64,000 nt of DNA. Source: Salinicola aestuarinus. GTDB lineage: Bacteria; Pseudomonadota; Gammaproteobacteria; Pseudomonadales; Halomonadaceae. Below the pieces are notes generated by a model. The model made no database searches. It had not been told where the DNA came from and saw nothing but the letters and a program-made list of their open reading frames with translations. Shown one piece after another: positions 1 to 10,292 of the stretch; within the stretch, counting starts at the first letter, position 1, and every line of letters starts with the position of its first letter. The stretch spans positions 494,904-558,903 of the forward strand of contig NZ_PZJP01000005.1 in assembly GCF_003206645.1 (NCBI RefSeq), in the 5' to 3' direction. Made by a program: the position numbers and the translations under genes.

Positions 1-1353
1 CGCCTCGCCAAACTCCGGCAGATACTTGCCGAGCACGCCATAGCGATTCATCCGCGAAAGCTGTGTCGGCACGTCGCCGCCGCTGCGCAGCAGCTCCATG
101 AAGAGACACTGATGACGAAGATCGTCGCGAAAGCTGCTGTCGATCAAGTGACGATGATCGCGAATCTGGCGAATGGTATCGGCACGGACGCCTTCGATTT
201 CCGGGTGCTGAGCCATCAGTAGAAACAGCTCGAGGAGCGCACTCGGGCGACGCAGGAACACGTTGGCATCGTGCAGTTGAATGTAGCCGCCCCTGATCTC
301 GAAGCGCGGATTGATCGGGTGCACCTGAAGCGTTTCGCCGCCGCGGAGAATGACCTCATCGAAGTGCTGCAGCAGCATGTCATTGAGACCGGCGAGCGCA
401 GTGACGTGGCGGTAGTAGGCCTTCATGAACTGCTCGACGGCGAGCCGTCCCTCGATGTCGCGGTAGCCGAAGAGCGTGGCCAGGGCCCGCTGGTGGTCGA
501 ACAGCAGCCGATCCTCGGCCCGTCCGGTCAGCATGTGCAGTGCGTAGCGGATCTGCCACAGAAACGCTTGTCCCTGGCTCAGGATGAGCAGTTCGGCGTC
601 GTTCATGAAGCCCTGGGCGACCACGTCTTCGTAGCGCAACGGACCGAAATGGCGCTTGGCGACCCAGCCGATCATCTGGATGTCGCGAAGTCCACCGGGC
701 GCGCTCTTGATATTGGGTTCGAGGTGGTACTCGGAGTTGTCGTGCTTGTGATGTCGAGCGATCTGCTCTTGCCACTTGGCTTCGAAGAAACTGGCGGAAG
801 ACCACATGCGATCGGTCGCCAGGCGCTTGCGCATGGCGTCGCGAAGCCGCTCCGGGCCCGCGATGGTGCGCGTCTCGAGCAGGTTGGTGATGACCGTGAT
901 ATCGGCTTTCGCCTCGCGCTCGCAGTCATTGAGCGAGCGCACGCTCTGGCCGATCTCGAGGCCGATGTCCCAGAGAAAGGTAATAAAGCCGGTGAGCGAT
1001 TCGCGAAACGGTGTGTCGTCGTCGGCCTCGAGCAGCAGCAGGAGGTCGATGTCGGAGCAGGGGTGCAGCTCGCCGCGACCGTAGCCGCCCGCGGCGAGCA
1101 GCGAAATGCCCTCAGGCCACTCAAAGCGCTCCCATGCCACCTGAAGCAGTCCGTCCAGACAGCGCGCCCGGCCGTAGACGAGGTCGCGGATATCGGTACC
1201 GTTGCGAAAGCGGGTGTCGAGACGCTCGCGAATGGTCTCGAGCGCCTGCTTATAGAGTGCAATGGGGTTGCGGCTACTGTTTGAGGCCTCGCGAAACGCT
1301 GCCACGTCGAAGAGGGAGTCGTCGGGCTGGAATCGGTAGTGGTGCAACAGCAT
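1..1353 (-). CDS. glnD: GlnD, bifunctional uridylyltransferase/uridylyl-removing enzyme (partial, C-terminus outside window)
   Basis: GlnD uridylylates PII protein when glutamine is low and removes UMP when it is high, so it is the primary cytoplasmic nitrogen sensor. The 451 codons visible are the N-terminal half. The nucleotidyltransferase signature GGYGRGELHP followed by SDIDLLLL lies at about residues 89-107, and further on come NLLETR and LEPNIKSAPGGLRDIQ blocks typical of GlnD. The HD domain and the C-terminal ACT domains lie beyond the window edge. The ATG at 1353 is the only ATG after the in-frame stop at 1402-1404, so the start is well determined. It follows map on the same strand after about 110 bp, the same arrangement as map-glnD in other gammaproteobacteria. 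Identification is firm. Confidence 0.95.
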   Translation of the reverse strand, partial: MLLHHYRFQPDDSLFDVAAFREASNSSRNPIALYKQALETIRERLDTRFRNGTDIRDLVYGRARCLDGLLQVAWERFEWPEGISLLAAGGYGRGELHPCSDIDLLLLLEADDDTPFRESLTGFITFLWDIGLEIGQSVRSLNDCEREAKADITVITNLLETRTIAGPERLRDAMRKRLATDRMWSSASFFEAKWQEQIARHHKHDNSEYHLEPNIKSAPGGLRDIQMIGWVAKRHFGPLRYEDVVAQGFMNDAELLILSQGQAFLWQIRYALHMLTGRAEDRLLFDHQRALATLFGYRDIEGRLAVEQFMKAYYRHVTALAGLNDMLLQHFDEVILRGGETLQVHPINPRFEIRGGYIQLHDANVFLRRPSALLELFLLMAQHPEIEGVRADTIRQIRDHRHLIDSSFRDDLRHQCLFMELLRSGGDVPTQLSRMNRYGVLGKYLPEFGEA

Positions 1354-1464
1354 GAAGGCGCGCGCTCCCGTTGGCGAGGCAGGGAAAGTGTCGGTCGACG
1401 ATCATGCCGGGTGCGACGTGATGGCGCCAGTGCTCGCCGAGCGCACCCGGCGAGCGTCTACCGT

Positions 1465-2256
1465 TCAGGCAGTGAGAAAGGAGAGGTCTTCGTCGCTGCG
1501 CGCGGTCAGGACTTCGACGCCGTTGTCGGTCACCAGCAGCGTGTGCTCCCACTGGGCGGAGAGACTCTTGTCCTTGGTCACGGCGGTCCATCCGTCCTTC
1601 AACACCTTGGTGCGGTACCCGCCGGCGTTGACCATGGGCTCGATGGTCAGGCACATGCCGGCGGCCAGCTCGGCGTCAGCGTCGGCGGCGTACCCGTCGT
1701 AGTGCAGCACCTGGGGTTCCTCGTGGAAACCCGCGCCGATCCCGTGACCGCAGAAGTCGCGGACCACGGAGTAGCCGAAGCCTTCGGCATGCGCCTGAAT
1801 GGCGCGAGCAATGGTCGAGAGCTTCACGCCGGGGCGAACTTCGGCCATACCTTTATAGAGGCACTCCTGGGTGATCCGGCAGAGGCGGTCGCCCTGGATG
1901 CTCTCGCCGACGACGAACATCATGCTGCTGTCGCCGTGGTAGCCGTCCGGCGTCTTCACGGTGATGTCGATGTTCATGATGTCGCCGTTCTTCAACTTCT
2001 TGTCGAAGTCCGGGATGCCGTGGCAAACGACGTGGTTGATCGAGGTGCAGATCGACTTGGGAAAGCCGTGGTAGTCGAGGCACGCCGAAACCGAGCCGAG
2101 TTCGTTGACGATGAAATCATCGCACAGCTTGTCCAGCTCGCCGGTGGTGACACCCACGCGAACGTGGGGCGTGATCATCTCCAGAACGGCCGCGGCCTGG
2201 CGGCCGGCTTCACGCATCTTCTCGATTTCGTCTGGGGTCTTGCGGGGAATGTTCAT
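1465..2256 (-). CDS. map: Methionine aminopeptidase type I
   Basis: Removes the N-terminal methionine from nascent proteins in the cytoplasm. The product is 263 aa, the usual size for type I bacterial enzymes (264 in E. coli). Metal and substrate residues are in their usual contexts: the SINHVVCHGIP histidine block, GYHGDSSMMF, the CGHGIG histidine, and TIEPMV with a final glutamate near the C-terminus. A longer open frame reaches upstream to 2394, but the start MNIPRKTPDEIEKMREAG at 2256 matches the family N-terminus. It is divergent from rpsB, as in E. coli, and precedes glnD on the same strand. Confidence 0.96.
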   Translation of the reverse strand: MNIPRKTPDEIEKMREAGRQAAAVLEMITPHVRVGVTTGELDKLCDDFIVNELGSVSACLDYHGFPKSICTSINHVVCHGIPDFDKKLKNGDIMNIDITVKTPDGYHGDSSMMFVVGESIQGDRLCRITQECLYKGMAEVRPGVKLSTIARAIQAHAEGFGYSVVRDFCGHGIGAGFHEEPQVLHYDGYAADADAELAAGMCLTIEPMVNAGGYRTKVLKDGWTAVTKDKSLSAQWEHTLLVTDNGVEVLTARSDEDLSFLTA

Positions 2257-2605
2257 GCGTTCTCGCAGCGGGGTTCGGAGGGGGTCGCGCGGTGTCTCAA
2301 GGGCGACACAACGGGTCGCCCGAGTAGCGCTCGAGCGACCGGCGACTTCATCTTGTATGCGTTGTATGGTATAAAGCCGCGCGCTCGACTGCAATTCCCG
2401 TCCTGCAGCCGAATCAGCCGCTCGATGCGAGTCGAGAGGGTGCAGCGAGAAAGCTCGAGCCGACAGCGGCGGTCATCGTTCAGGCGGTGGGCGTCATTAA
2501 AAACACACACGCACCGACACATGGTCCCGGGTGCCGTAGCGGTTTCGCCGCGCGGTCGGATCCATGGGGTGTGTGGAGGCCTAACCCGATTCTCCAGGAG
2601 TCATC
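2257..2605. other. map-rpsB divergent intergenic region with probable rpsB mRNA leader
   Basis: This 349-bp gap contains no convincing coding sequence. If transcription starts just after the promoter at 2347-2375, rpsB mRNA carries a leader of about 220 nt. The segment from about 2505 can fold: ACACAC near 2508 can pair with GTGTGT near 2570, and CCGAC with GTCGG between them. In enterobacteria the rpsB leader is the target of S2 autoregulation (t44/S2 leader family). A similar role here is inferred from position and length only. Confidence 0.4.
2347..2375 (+). promoter_or_regulatory. Candidate extended -10 promoter for rpsB-tsf
   Basis: TATAAA at 2370-2375 is preceded by TGG (extended -10) and, after 17 bp, by a weak -35 TTCATC at 2347-2352. 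The bases just downstream are GC-rich (GCCGCGCGC), the type of discriminator seen in stringently controlled ribosomal promoters. Mapping is by eye. Confidence 0.5.
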
Positions 2606-3337
2606 ATGGCACAGGTAAATATGCGCGATCTGCTCAAGGCAGGCGCACACTTCGGTCACCAGACCCGTTACTGGAACCCGAAGATGGGTCAATACATCTT
2701 CGGTTCGCGTAACAAGATTCACATCATCAACCTCGAGCATACGTTGCCGGCACTGCTCGAAGCGACGGGTGTGGTTGAGCGTATGGCTTCTTCAAGCAAC
2801 AAGATTCTGTTCGTCGGCACCAAGCGCAGCGCGAGCAAGATCATCAAGGAAGAAGCGAACCGTGTGGGTCAGCCGTTCGTCAACCATCGCTGGCTGGGCG
2901 GCATGCTCACCAACTTCAAGACGATTCGTCAGTCGATCAAGCGTCTGCGTGAGCTCGAGACGATGCGCGAAGACGGTACGTTCGAGAAGTTGACCAAGAA
3001 AGAAGTCCTGATGGCGACTCGCGAGCAGGACAAGCTCGAGCGTTCCATCGGTGGTATCAAGGAGATGGGCGGCCTGCCGGACGCGCTGTTCGTGATCGAC
3101 GTCGACCACGAGCGCATCGCCATCAACGAAGCCAACAAGCTGGGTATCCCGGTCATTGGCGTCGTCGACACCAACTCCAATCCCGATGGCGTTGACTACG
3201 TCATCCCGGGTAACGATGACTCCATCCGCGCCATCCAGATCTACGTGCAGGCGATTGCCAATGCCTGCGCCAAGGCGAAGGAAGGCCGTCCCGACGAGTT
3301 CGTCGAAGTGGACGAGCCGAGCGAAGTCGCCGAGTAA
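2606..3337 (+). CDS. rpsB: 30S ribosomal protein S2
   Basis: Structural protein of the small subunit, needed for recruitment of S1. The 243-aa product begins [20 protein letters not shown] and contains [11 protein letters not shown] and PDALFVIDV, all diagnostic of S2; E. coli S2 is 241 aa. The ATG is preceded by CCAGGAG at about 2594-2600. It is followed by tsf after a strong intrinsic terminator, the rpsB-tsf order found across bacteria. The protein ends in an acidic tail, as is common in halophilic relatives. Confidence 0.98.
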   Translation: MAQVNMRDLLKAGAHFGHQTRYWNPKMGQYIFGSRNKIHIINLEHTLPALLEATGVVERMASSSNKILFVGTKRSASKIIKEEANRVGQPFVNHRWLGGMLTNFKTIRQSIKRLRELETMREDGTFEKLTKKEVLMATREQDKLERSIGGIKEMGGLPDALFVIDVDHERIAINEANKLGIPVIGVVDTNSNPDGVDYVIPGNDDSIRAIQIYVQAIANACAKAKEGRPDEFVEVDEPSEVAE

Positions 3338-3425
3338 GCCCGACGGCAATTCGAGCGAGTCTACACTGAGCAACCGCCGGCAAGGCGATCCGCATCGCCT
3401 GCGCCATCGAGCGCCGGTGTAGACC

Positions 3426-3449
3426 AAGGGGGCTCTAGAGCCCCCTTTT
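3426..3449 (+). terminator. Intrinsic terminator/attenuator between rpsB and tsf
   Basis: An 18-bp perfect palindrome, GGGGGCTCTAGAGCCCCC at 3428-3445, is flanked by AA and TTTT. Being between two genes of one operon it probably reduces, rather than abolishes, tsf transcription relative to rpsB. Confidence 0.85.
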
Positions 3450-3513
3450 GCTACCTGGGGCGGCGCTTCGGCGTCTGCCACGAGACGAAACAGCGATATT
3501 CAGAGGGACAGTA

Positions 3514-4383
3514 ATGGCAGCTATCAGCGCTTCTCTAGTCAAAGAACTGCGCGAGCGTACCGGGCTCGGCATGATGGAGTGCAAGAAGGCACTCACCGAA
3601 GCCGACGGCGACATCGAGCGTGCGATCGACGACCTGCGCAAGAACTCGGGCCTCAAGGCCGCCAAGAAGGCCGGCCGTACCGCCGCTGAAGGCGCGATCC
3701 TCACCCGCGTTGCCGACGACGGCAGCTATGGTGCGATGCTCGAAGTCAACTCCGAGACCGACTTCGTCGCGCGTGACGAAAACTTCACCAGCTTCGCTTC
3801 CAAGGTGCTGGACAAGGTCTTCGCGACCAAGTCCGAGGACATGACCGAGATCATGGATGCCGAGCTCGAAGACGCTCGCAACCAGCTGGTTCAGAAGATC
3901 GGTGAAAACATCTCCGTGCGTCGTGCAGTCGTGGTCGAAGCGCCGGAAGGCGGTGTCGTCGGCGCTTACGTCCATGGCGATCGCATCGGCGTGCTGACGC
4001 GCCTCACCGCCGGCAGTGCCGATGTCGCCAAGGACATCGCCATGCACGTGGCAGCGATCAATCCGGTCGTGGCGCGTCCGGAAGAGATGCCGCAGGAGCA
4101 GCTCGACCAGGAGAAGGCCGTCATTCTGGCGCAGCCGGACATGGCCGGTAAGCCGGCGGAGATCGCCGAGAAGATGGTCCAAGGCCGTCTCAAGAAGTAT
4201 CTCGCCGAGAACAGCCTGACCGAGCAGCCCTTCGTCAAGGATCCGAACCAGACCGTCGCCGAATACGCCAAGTCGGCTGGCGGCGAAGTGCTCGGGTTCA
4301 CTCGCTTCGAAGTCGGTGAAGGCATCGAGAAGGAAGAAGTCGACTTCGCTAAGGAAGTCATGGAACAGGCTCGTCGCAGCTAA
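3514..4383 (+). CDS. tsf: Elongation factor Ts
   Basis: Guanine nucleotide exchange factor that recycles EF-Tu-GDP. The 289-aa product has the N-terminal UBA-like segment with [16 protein letters not shown] (about residues 10-25) and the core motif [12 protein letters not shown] that contacts EF-Tu. E. coli EF-Ts is 283 aa. An in-frame start exists at 3448, but the ATG at 3514, following CAGAGGGACAGTA, gives the family N-terminus [14 protein letters not shown]. It is separated from rpsB by a terminator and from pyrH by a long hairpin. Confidence 0.97.
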   Translation: MAAISASLVKELRERTGLGMMECKKALTEADGDIERAIDDLRKNSGLKAAKKAGRTAAEGAILTRVADDGSYGAMLEVNSETDFVARDENFTSFASKVLDKVFATKSEDMTEIMDAELEDARNQLVQKIGENISVRRAVVVEAPEGGVVGAYVHGDRIGVLTRLTAGSADVAKDIAMHVAAINPVVARPEEMPQEQLDQEKAVILAQPDMAGKPAEIAEKMVQGRLKKYLAENSLTEQPFVKDPNQTVAEYAKSAGGEVLGFTRFEVGEGIEKEEVDFAKEVMEQARRS

Positions 4384-4454
4384 GCGACATCTGTGCTGAG
4401 TCAGTTCCCCTTAGTGCCGGTGCGGTGGCCGACGTCGTCGGTCACCTCAACCGC

Positions 4455-4484
4455 CAATGGCGTGCGCGAAAGCGCACGCCATTG
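4455..4484 (+). terminator. 13-bp hairpin with GAAA tetraloop between tsf and pyrH
   Basis: CAATGGCGTGCGC at 4455-4467 pairs perfectly with GCGCACGCCATTG at 4472-4484 around a GAAA loop. There is no T-run after it, so it may be an mRNA processing or stability element rather than a classical terminator. An upstream in-frame extension of pyrH would begin inside this stem, which argues against that longer start. Confidence 0.5.
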
Positions 4485-4555
4485 CGTATCCGGCAGATGA
4501 GAAGCGTCTTCGTCCGATCCCACCGACACGATCCGTCAAACCAGGAGAAACCGTC

Positions 4556-5302
4556 ATGTCCGACGTCATCGACCGTCCGAACAAACCTGCCGAGAAGTCG
4601 AAGTTCAAGCGCGTTCTGCTCAAGCTTTCCGGCGAAGCGCTGACCGGCGAGCAGGAGTTCGGTATCGACCCCAAGGTGCTGGATCGCATGGCGCTCGAGA
4701 TCGGGCAGCTGGTGGGGATTGGTGTTCAGGTCGGTATCGTGATCGGCGGGGGGAACCTGTTTCGCGGTGCGGCGCTTCACGCCGCGGGCATGGAGCGCGT
4801 CACCGGCGATCACATGGGGATGCTGGCGACGGTAATGAACGCGCTGGCGATGCGCGATGCGCTCGAGCGCTCCAATATCCGTTCGCGGGTGATGTCTGCC
4901 ATTCCCATGAGCGGTGTGGTGGAACATTACGATCGTCGTACGGCCATTCGCTATCTCACCTCCGGCGACGTGGTGATCTTCTCCGCGGGTACCGGTAACC
5001 CCTTCTTTACTACCGACTCTGCAGCCTGCCTGCGGGGGATCGAGATCGACGCCGACGTCGTCGTCAAGGCCACCAAGGTCGATGGCGTCTACGACAAGGA
5101 TCCGGTCACGCACGCCGATGCCACCAAGTACGAGCGTCTGAGCTACGATGACGTGCTGGACCAGAAGCTCGGTGTCATGGATTTGACCGCTATCTGTCTG
5201 GTACGTGACCATGATATGCCGGTGCGTGTGTTCGACATGACCAAGCCCGGGGCGCTGTTGAATCTAGTGGTGGGTGGTCGAGAAGGCACGCTGATTGATT
5301 GA
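4556..5302 (+). CDS. pyrH: UMP kinase
   Basis: Phosphorylates UMP to UDP in pyrimidine nucleotide synthesis; bacterial PyrH is a hexameric amino-acid-kinase-fold enzyme regulated by GTP and UTP. The 248-aa product shows the family motifs LLKLSGEAL near the N-terminus, [11 protein letters not shown], and [13 protein letters not shown], then DGVYDKDP near residue 180. The ATG at 4556 is preceded by CCAGGAGAAA; the upstream in-frame ATG at 4457 lies in a hairpin and is rejected. frr follows after 10 bp and is probably cotranscribed. Confidence 0.97.
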   Translation: MSDVIDRPNKPAEKSKFKRVLLKLSGEALTGEQEFGIDPKVLDRMALEIGQLVGIGVQVGIVIGGGNLFRGAALHAAGMERVTGDHMGMLATVMNALAMRDALERSNIRSRVMSAIPMSGVVEHYDRRTAIRYLTSGDVVIFSAGTGNPFFTTDSAACLRGIEIDADVVVKATKVDGVYDKDPVTHADATKYERLSYDDVLDQKLGVMDLTAICLVRDHDMPVRVFDMTKPGALLNLVVGGREGTLID

Positions 5303-5312
5303 GGTTTAGGAC

Positions 5313-5870
5313 ATGATCGACGATATCAAGAAGGACGCCGAAGGGCGTATGAAGAAGACGCTGGAAACACTCCAGTCGAACTTCCACAAGATCCGGACCG
5401 GCCGTGCGCATCCGAGCATTCTGGATGCGGTGACGGTCGAGTACTATGGCAGTGAAATGCCGCTCAACCAGGTGGCCAACGTCAACGTCGAGGACGCGCG
5501 CACCCTGAGCATCATGCCGTGGGAGCAGTCCATGGTCGGCAAGATCGAGAAGGCCATCATGACTTCCGATCTGGGGCTCAATCCGGCCACCAACGGTAAC
5601 GTCATCCGCGTGCCGATGCCGCCGCTGACCGAGGAAACGCGCCGCAACTACATCAAGCAGGCTCGCGCCGAGGCGGAAAACGCCCGTGTGGCCGTGCGCA
5701 ATGTGCGTCGCGATGCCAACGGCGATCTCAAGTCGCTACTCAAGGACAAGGACATCACCGAGGATGACCAGCGTCGCGGCGAGGAGTTGATCCAGAAGCT
5801 GACCGACAAGCATGTCGCCGAAGTCGACAAGCTGCTGGAGTCCAAAGAACACGACCTGATGCAGGTGTAA
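5313..5870 (+). CDS. frr: Ribosome recycling factor
   Basis: Works with EF-G to split the post-termination ribosome. The product is exactly 185 aa, as in E. coli. The tRNA-mimic architecture is recognisable from [15 protein letters not shown] (about residues 26-40), [14 protein letters not shown], and RNVRRDAN near residue 130. The ATG at 5313 follows GTTTAGGAC. It sits in the conserved pyrH-frr-uppS order. Confidence 0.98.
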   Translation: MIDDIKKDAEGRMKKTLETLQSNFHKIRTGRAHPSILDAVTVEYYGSEMPLNQVANVNVEDARTLSIMPWEQSMVGKIEKAIMTSDLGLNPATNGNVIRVPMPPLTEETRRNYIKQARAEAENARVAVRNVRRDANGDLKSLLKDKDITEDDQRRGEELIQKLTDKHVAEVDKLLESKEHDLMQV

Positions 5871-5930
5871 GTCCGGGCGACGTACCGGACCGGCGTGTGG
5901 CGCCGAATTCCACCTGGCTTGCGAGATACC

Positions 5931-6692
5931 ATGACAGACATGCAGTCGCGCGGTGCGCAAGCGATGCCGTCGATGCCACGCCATGTGGCGATCATCATGG
6001 ATGGCAACAATCGCTGGGCACGCGCTCGGGGCCTTTCCAGTGCCCAGGGGCATCGCGCAGGCGTCGAGTCGCTGCGCGCTGTCATTCGCTGTGCCGTGCA
6101 GCGTCGCATCGAGGCGCTGACGCTTTTTGCCTTCTCCAGCGAGAACTGGCGCCGGCCGAGCGCCGAGGTCAGCGCGTTGATGGAGCTTTTCATGCTCGTG
6201 CTCAAGCGCGAGGTCAAAAAGCTGCATGAGAACGATATCCGCTTGAGCATCATCGGCGATCGCCAGCGCTTCTCGTCGTCGCTTCAGCGCCAGATGGAGA
6301 AGGCCGAAGTCCTGACCCAGGACAACGGAGGGCTGCATCTGATTGTCGCCGCCAATTACGGCGGACGCTGGGACATCGCCGGCGCCGCTCAGCGTCTGGC
6401 CCAGCGCGTCGCTGACGGCGAGCTCGCACCCGCGGCCATCGACGAAGCAGCGCTGAACGACGAGGTCTGTCTTCACGGCGAACCGCCCGTCGATCTCTGC
6501 ATTCGCACCAGCGGCGAGCAGCGCATCTCCAACTTTCTGCTGTGGCAGCTTGCCTATGCAGAGTTCGTGTTTTCGCCTGAGCTCTGGCCCGATTTCGACG
6601 CGGCGGCATTCGACGCCGCCATGGATGCCTTCCAGGGTCGCCAGCGCCGTTTCGGCATGACCCAACAACAGATCGAGGTGAGCGGTGCTTAG
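5931..6692 (+). CDS. uppS: Isoprenyl (undecaprenyl) diphosphate synthase
   Basis: cis-Prenyltransferase that condenses eight IPP units onto FPP to make the C55 lipid carrier for peptidoglycan and O-antigen. The 253-aa product has HVAIIMDGNNRWAR (with the catalytic aspartate), SSENWRRP, and the C-terminal signature RTSGEQRISNFLLWQ. A GTG at 5895 is in frame, but the ATG at 5931 gives the normal length. The 3' end overlaps cdsA by 8 bp, indicating translational coupling in the isoprenoid-phospholipid cluster. Confidence 0.97.
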   Translation: MTDMQSRGAQAMPSMPRHVAIIMDGNNRWARARGLSSAQGHRAGVESLRAVIRCAVQRRIEALTLFAFSSENWRRPSAEVSALMELFMLVLKREVKKLHENDIRLSIIGDRQRFSSSLQRQMEKAEVLTQDNGGLHLIVAANYGGRWDIAGAAQRLAQRVADGELAPAAIDEAALNDEVCLHGEPPVDLCIRTSGEQRISNFLLWQLAYAEFVFSPELWPDFDAAAFDAAMDAFQGRQRRFGMTQQQIEVSGA

Positions 6693-7485
6693 ACAGCGCG
6701 TGTTGACGGCGCTGGTACTGGCGCCGCTGGTACTGGTAGGGCTTTTTGGCCTGACAGGGGCAAGCTTCGCCTTCTTCACTGCCATCGTCCTGCTGCTGGG
6801 TGCCTGGGAGTGGGCGCGTCTGGCAGGGTTCGATGCTCATGCACCGCGTCTTCTCTACGCGGCGGGCTTCGGGGCGCTGATGCTCGTTGCCTGGCAAGCC
6901 GGCTGGATGGACGATCAGTGGCCGCTCTGGCTTGGGGCGCTCGGCTGGCTCGTCAACGCCTGGTGGATTTCGCGCTACCCCGACGCCACGGCACAGTGGC
7001 AGCATCCGGCCATACGTCTGGCAATGGGCGGCTGGGTACTCTTTCCCTGCTGGATCGGGTTCCATCAGCTGCGTCAGGATGGCAGTGAATGGCTGCTGTT
7101 CGTTCTACTGCTGGTCTGGGTCGCTGACATCGGGGCCTATTTCGCCGGCCGGCGCTTTGGCCGGCGCAAGCTGGCCTCCCGCGTGAGCCCGGGCAAGTCC
7201 TGGGAAGGCGTCTACGGGGGGTGGGTCGCCGTGGCGCTGCTGTCGCTCGGCTATGCACTCTGGCTCGGGATGGGGCTCGCCGAGACGCTGGGCCTGCTGC
7301 TCGTCGCGGTGTTTGTCGCCTATGTCTCGGTCATCGGGGACCTGCTCGAGAGCATGCTCAAGCGCTTTCGCGGTCTGAAGGATTCGAGTCAACTGCTCCC
7401 CGGCCACGGCGGCATCCTCGATCGTATCGATAGCCTCACCGCCGCTATCCCTATCTTCGCCCTGATTCGGCCCTGGCTTGGCTGA
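6685..7485 (+). CDS. cdsA: Phosphatidate cytidylyltransferase (CDP-diacylglycerol synthase)
   Basis: Inner-membrane enzyme converting phosphatidic acid and CTP to CDP-diacylglycerol, the branch point of phospholipid synthesis. The 266-aa product is highly hydrophobic with about seven or eight membrane segments beginning at residue 5. The CTP transferase signature is intact near the C-terminus: [27 protein letters not shown]. The start is a GTG at 6685, inside the uppS 3' end, preceded by GATCGAGGTGAGC which supplies a ribosome binding site. Confidence 0.96.
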   Translation: MLRQRVLTALVLAPLVLVGLFGLTGASFAFFTAIVLLLGAWEWARLAGFDAHAPRLLYAAGFGALMLVAWQAGWMDDQWPLWLGALGWLVNAWWISRYPDATAQWQHPAIRLAMGGWVLFPCWIGFHQLRQDGSEWLLFVLLLVWVADIGAYFAGRRFGRRKLASRVSPGKSWEGVYGGWVAVALLSLGYALWLGMGLAETLGLLLVAVFVAYVSVIGDLLESMLKRFRGLKDSSQLLPGHGGILDRIDSLTAAIPIFALIRPWLG

Positions 7486-7522
7486 CCCCGCGCGCTGTCG
7501 CCGTGCTGACAACAAGGCTCCT

Positions 7523-8737
7523 ATGACCTCCACTGCACCTCACAATGTCGCCATCCTCGGTGCGACCGGATCGATCGGGCGCAGTACGCTCGATGTCATT
7601 GCGCGACATCCCGAACGCTATCGCCTGCAGGCGGTGACGGCCTGGCGCTCGAAAGAGGCGCTGTTTGAGGTTTGTCGGCGTTTCTCGCCGGCGGTCGCCG
7701 TGCTCGAAACCGAGGCTGACGCCGACTGGCTGCGCGAGTCACTGCGCGATGTCTCGCTGTCGCATATCGAGGTGCGCGCCGGCGAGCAGGCGCTCGTCGA
7801 GGTGGCTGGCGCCAGTGAGGTCGACACGGTGATGTCCGCCATCGTGGGCGCGGCGGCGCTGTTGCCGACGCTCGCCGCGGTCAAGGCGGGCAAACGGGTG
7901 CTGCTGGCCAACAAGGAGGCGCTGGTCATGTCCGGCGCGCTCTTCATGGACGCCGTCGAGCGGCACGGCGCTTGCCTGTTACCGATCGACTCCGAACACA
8001 ACGCCATCTATCAGTGTCTGCCGCCGTCCCACCGCGGCGGTCTGGAACCGCTCGGCGTGTCGAGACTCCTGCTGACCGCGTCCGGTGGCCCGTTTCGCGA
8101 GCGGACCCTCGCCGACATGCATCACGTCACGCCCGCCGAGGCTTGCGCTCACCCCAACTGGTCGATGGGGCGCAAGATCTCCGTCGACAGCGCCACCCTG
8201 ATGAACAAGGGGCTCGAGCTGATCGAGGCCTGCTGGCTTTTCGACGCGCGACCCGAGCAGGTCGAGGTGGTCGTTCATCCCCAGAGTATCGTGCACTCGA
8301 TGGTGGGCTACACCGATGGCTCGGTGATCGCCCAGATGGGCAATACCGACATGCGTACGGCGATCGCCTACGGACTCTCCTGGCCGTCGCGCATCGATGC
8401 CGGCGTCGAGGCGCTGGATCTCTTCGCGGTGGGGCGTCTCGACTTCCAGGCCCCGGACGAGCAGCGCTTTCCCTGTCTGCGCCTGGCGCGAGAGGCGATG
8501 CAGGCGGGCGGCACCGCGCCGGCCTGCCTCAATGCGGCCAATGAGGTCGCGGTCGCCGCATTTCTCGACAACCGTCTGGGATTTCTGGAGGTTGCCGAGG
8601 TGGTGGCCCGGACCCTCGACAGGGTGCCGACTCACGGGGCAGATTCGCTCGAGACGATACTGCACGACGACGGCCGTGCACGCCGAGTGGCCCAGGAATT
8701 GTTAACCCAGCGCCACGCCAACGGGGCCTGGGTCTGA
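7523..8737 (+). CDS. dxr: 1-deoxy-D-xylulose 5-phosphate reductoisomerase
   Basis: Second step of the MEP isoprenoid pathway, NADPH-dependent conversion of DXP to MEP. The 404-aa product has the nucleotide-binding [12 protein letters not shown] at residues 9-20, [12 protein letters not shown], the metal-site motif PIDSEHNAI, the flexible loop [10 protein letters not shown], and [14 protein letters not shown] with [13 protein letters not shown]. An in-frame TTG at 7478 would overlap cdsA, but the ATG at 7523 gives a standard N-terminus. Next to uppS and cdsA it provides precursors for the same lipid carrier. Confidence 0.97.
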   Translation: MTSTAPHNVAILGATGSIGRSTLDVIARHPERYRLQAVTAWRSKEALFEVCRRFSPAVAVLETEADADWLRESLRDVSLSHIEVRAGEQALVEVAGASEVDTVMSAIVGAAALLPTLAAVKAGKRVLLANKEALVMSGALFMDAVERHGACLLPIDSEHNAIYQCLPPSHRGGLEPLGVSRLLLTASGGPFRERTLADMHHVTPAEACAHPNWSMGRKISVDSATLMNKGLELIEACWLFDARPEQVEVVVHPQSIVHSMVGYTDGSVIAQMGNTDMRTAIAYGLSWPSRIDAGVEALDLFAVGRLDFQAPDEQRFPCLRLAREAMQAGGTAPACLNAANEVAVAAFLDNRLGFLEVAEVVARTLDRVPTHGADSLETILHDDGRARRVAQELLTQRHANGAWV

Positions 8738-8786
8738 TTTCGCCGGCGGTCGAGCCCCGTGACGCGCTAACAGGAGGGCGAGCGTG

Positions 8787-10166
8787 ATGGATGCACTTCA
8801 GAACGTACTGGCGGTGATCGTCGTGCTCGGCCTGCTGATCACGTTTCACGAGTTCGGCCATTTTTGGGTCGCCCGCCGCTGTGGCGTCAAGGTGCTGCGG
8901 TTCTCGGTCGGCTTTGGCAAGCCGCTGTGGTCGCGCGTCGACCGGCACGGCACAGAGTTCGCTATCGCTGCCATTCCCCTAGGCGGCTACGTCAAGATGC
9001 TGGATGAGCGGGAAGGGCCGGTCGATCCCGGCGAGCGTGATCGCGCCTTCAATCGCAAGAGCGTCTGGGCGCGCATCGCCATCGTTGCCGCGGGGCCGAT
9101 CGCCAATTTCCTGCTGGCGCTGGTCGCCTACTGGGCGCTGTTCGTCTACGGCACGACGACGGTCGCGCCCGTGATCGGTGATGTGGACGCCGGCTCCCCC
9201 GCGGCCATGGGCGGGCTTGCCAGCGGACAGGAGATCGTCAGCGTCGAGGGGGAGCGGACGCCCTCCTGGAACGACGTCAATCTGCGGCTGATCGGCGCCA
9301 TTGGCGTTGATGGCGAGCTTCGCGTCACGACTCGGGATGCCGATGCGGGCGAGGCCGGCCCCTCGAGTGCTAACGCTGGGCTGGCGACTCACGCCGTGCC
9401 GGTACAGCACTGGCTGGTGCGTCAGGATCCGCCCCGGCCCATGGCGTCGCTGGGCATTACACCATGGCGGCCGCCGGTGCCGGCGGTGCTCGATCGCGTG
9501 CTGCCGGAGAGTCCGGCGTCGCAGGCGGGGTTGGCCGCGAACGATCGTATCATCAGCGTGGACGACGCGCCGATTGCCGACTGGTCGGCGTTCGTCGCCG
9601 TCGTCCGCGACAATCCCGAACGAACGCTTGCGCTCGTGGTCGAACGCGACGGCCGGCGTCAATCTCTGACGTTGACCCCGGCATCGCGGGAGAGCGGGGA
9701 GACCTCGATCGGTTATGTCGGCGCTGCGTCGCAGGCGCCGACCTGGCCGGCGCGCTACCAGCGCGAGATTCGCTATGGGCCGATCGAGGCGATCGGTCAA
9801 GCCGTGAGCAAGACCGGCGAGATGACCTGGCTGACAGCAGACTCGATCCGCAAGATGATCGTCGGCTGGATCTCGCCGTCCAATCTGTCGGGACCGATCA
9901 CGATCGCGCGGATTGCCGGCGATTCGGCGCGCAGTGGCCTGGAAACCTTCATTGGCTTTCTTGCCTACTTGTCGATCAGTCTCGGCGTGCTCAACCTGCT
10001 GCCCATTCCCGTTCTCGACGGCGGGCATCTGGTTTACTACGTCGTTGAATTGATACGAGGGCGGCCCGTTTCCGAAACGGTGCAGGCCATGGGGTTGCGT
10101 ATCGGCGTGGCGCTCGTCGCCACGCTGATGATTGCCGCGCTCTATTTCGATCTGATGCGGCTTTGA
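8787..10166 (+). CDS. rseP: RseP, site-2 intramembrane metalloprotease
   Basis: Cleaves the anti-sigma factor RseA within the inner membrane during the sigma-E envelope stress response. The 459-aa product has the zinc motif HEFGH at about residues 21-25 in the first membrane segment, two PDZ domains in the middle, and the third zinc ligand in LNLLPIPVLDGGH near residue 410. CAGGAGG at 8771-8777 serves the ATG at 8787; a GTG one codon upstream is also possible. As usual it lies between dxr and bamA. Confidence 0.96.
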   Translation: MDALQNVLAVIVVLGLLITFHEFGHFWVARRCGVKVLRFSVGFGKPLWSRVDRHGTEFAIAAIPLGGYVKMLDEREGPVDPGERDRAFNRKSVWARIAIVAAGPIANFLLALVAYWALFVYGTTTVAPVIGDVDAGSPAAMGGLASGQEIVSVEGERTPSWNDVNLRLIGAIGVDGELRVTTRDADAGEAGPSSANAGLATHAVPVQHWLVRQDPPRPMASLGITPWRPPVPAVLDRVLPESPASQAGLAANDRIISVDDAPIADWSAFVAVVRDNPERTLALVVERDGRRQSLTLTPASRESGETSIGYVGAASQAPTWPARYQREIRYGPIEAIGQAVSKTGEMTWLTADSIRKMIVGWISPSNLSGPITIARIAGDSARSGLETFIGFLAYLSISLGVLNLLPIPVLDGGHLVYYVVELIRGRPVSETVQAMGLRIGVALVATLMIAALYFDLMRL

Positions 10167-10292
10167 AGGTTGGCCAATGGCGGCTCGACGTCCCGGCCGG
10201 GCAGGACGTCGACTTTTGATGAGGCGCGATTTTGCGTCCGGCCGAGTCGCCGGGCCGACGATCATTCAGTACCCGGTGGTGACGAGCGAGCC

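Noticed and set aside
1339..2712. 457-residue plus-strand ORF opposite glnD and map
   Set aside because: It is antisense to two firmly identified genes; such long shadows are common in GC-rich DNA.
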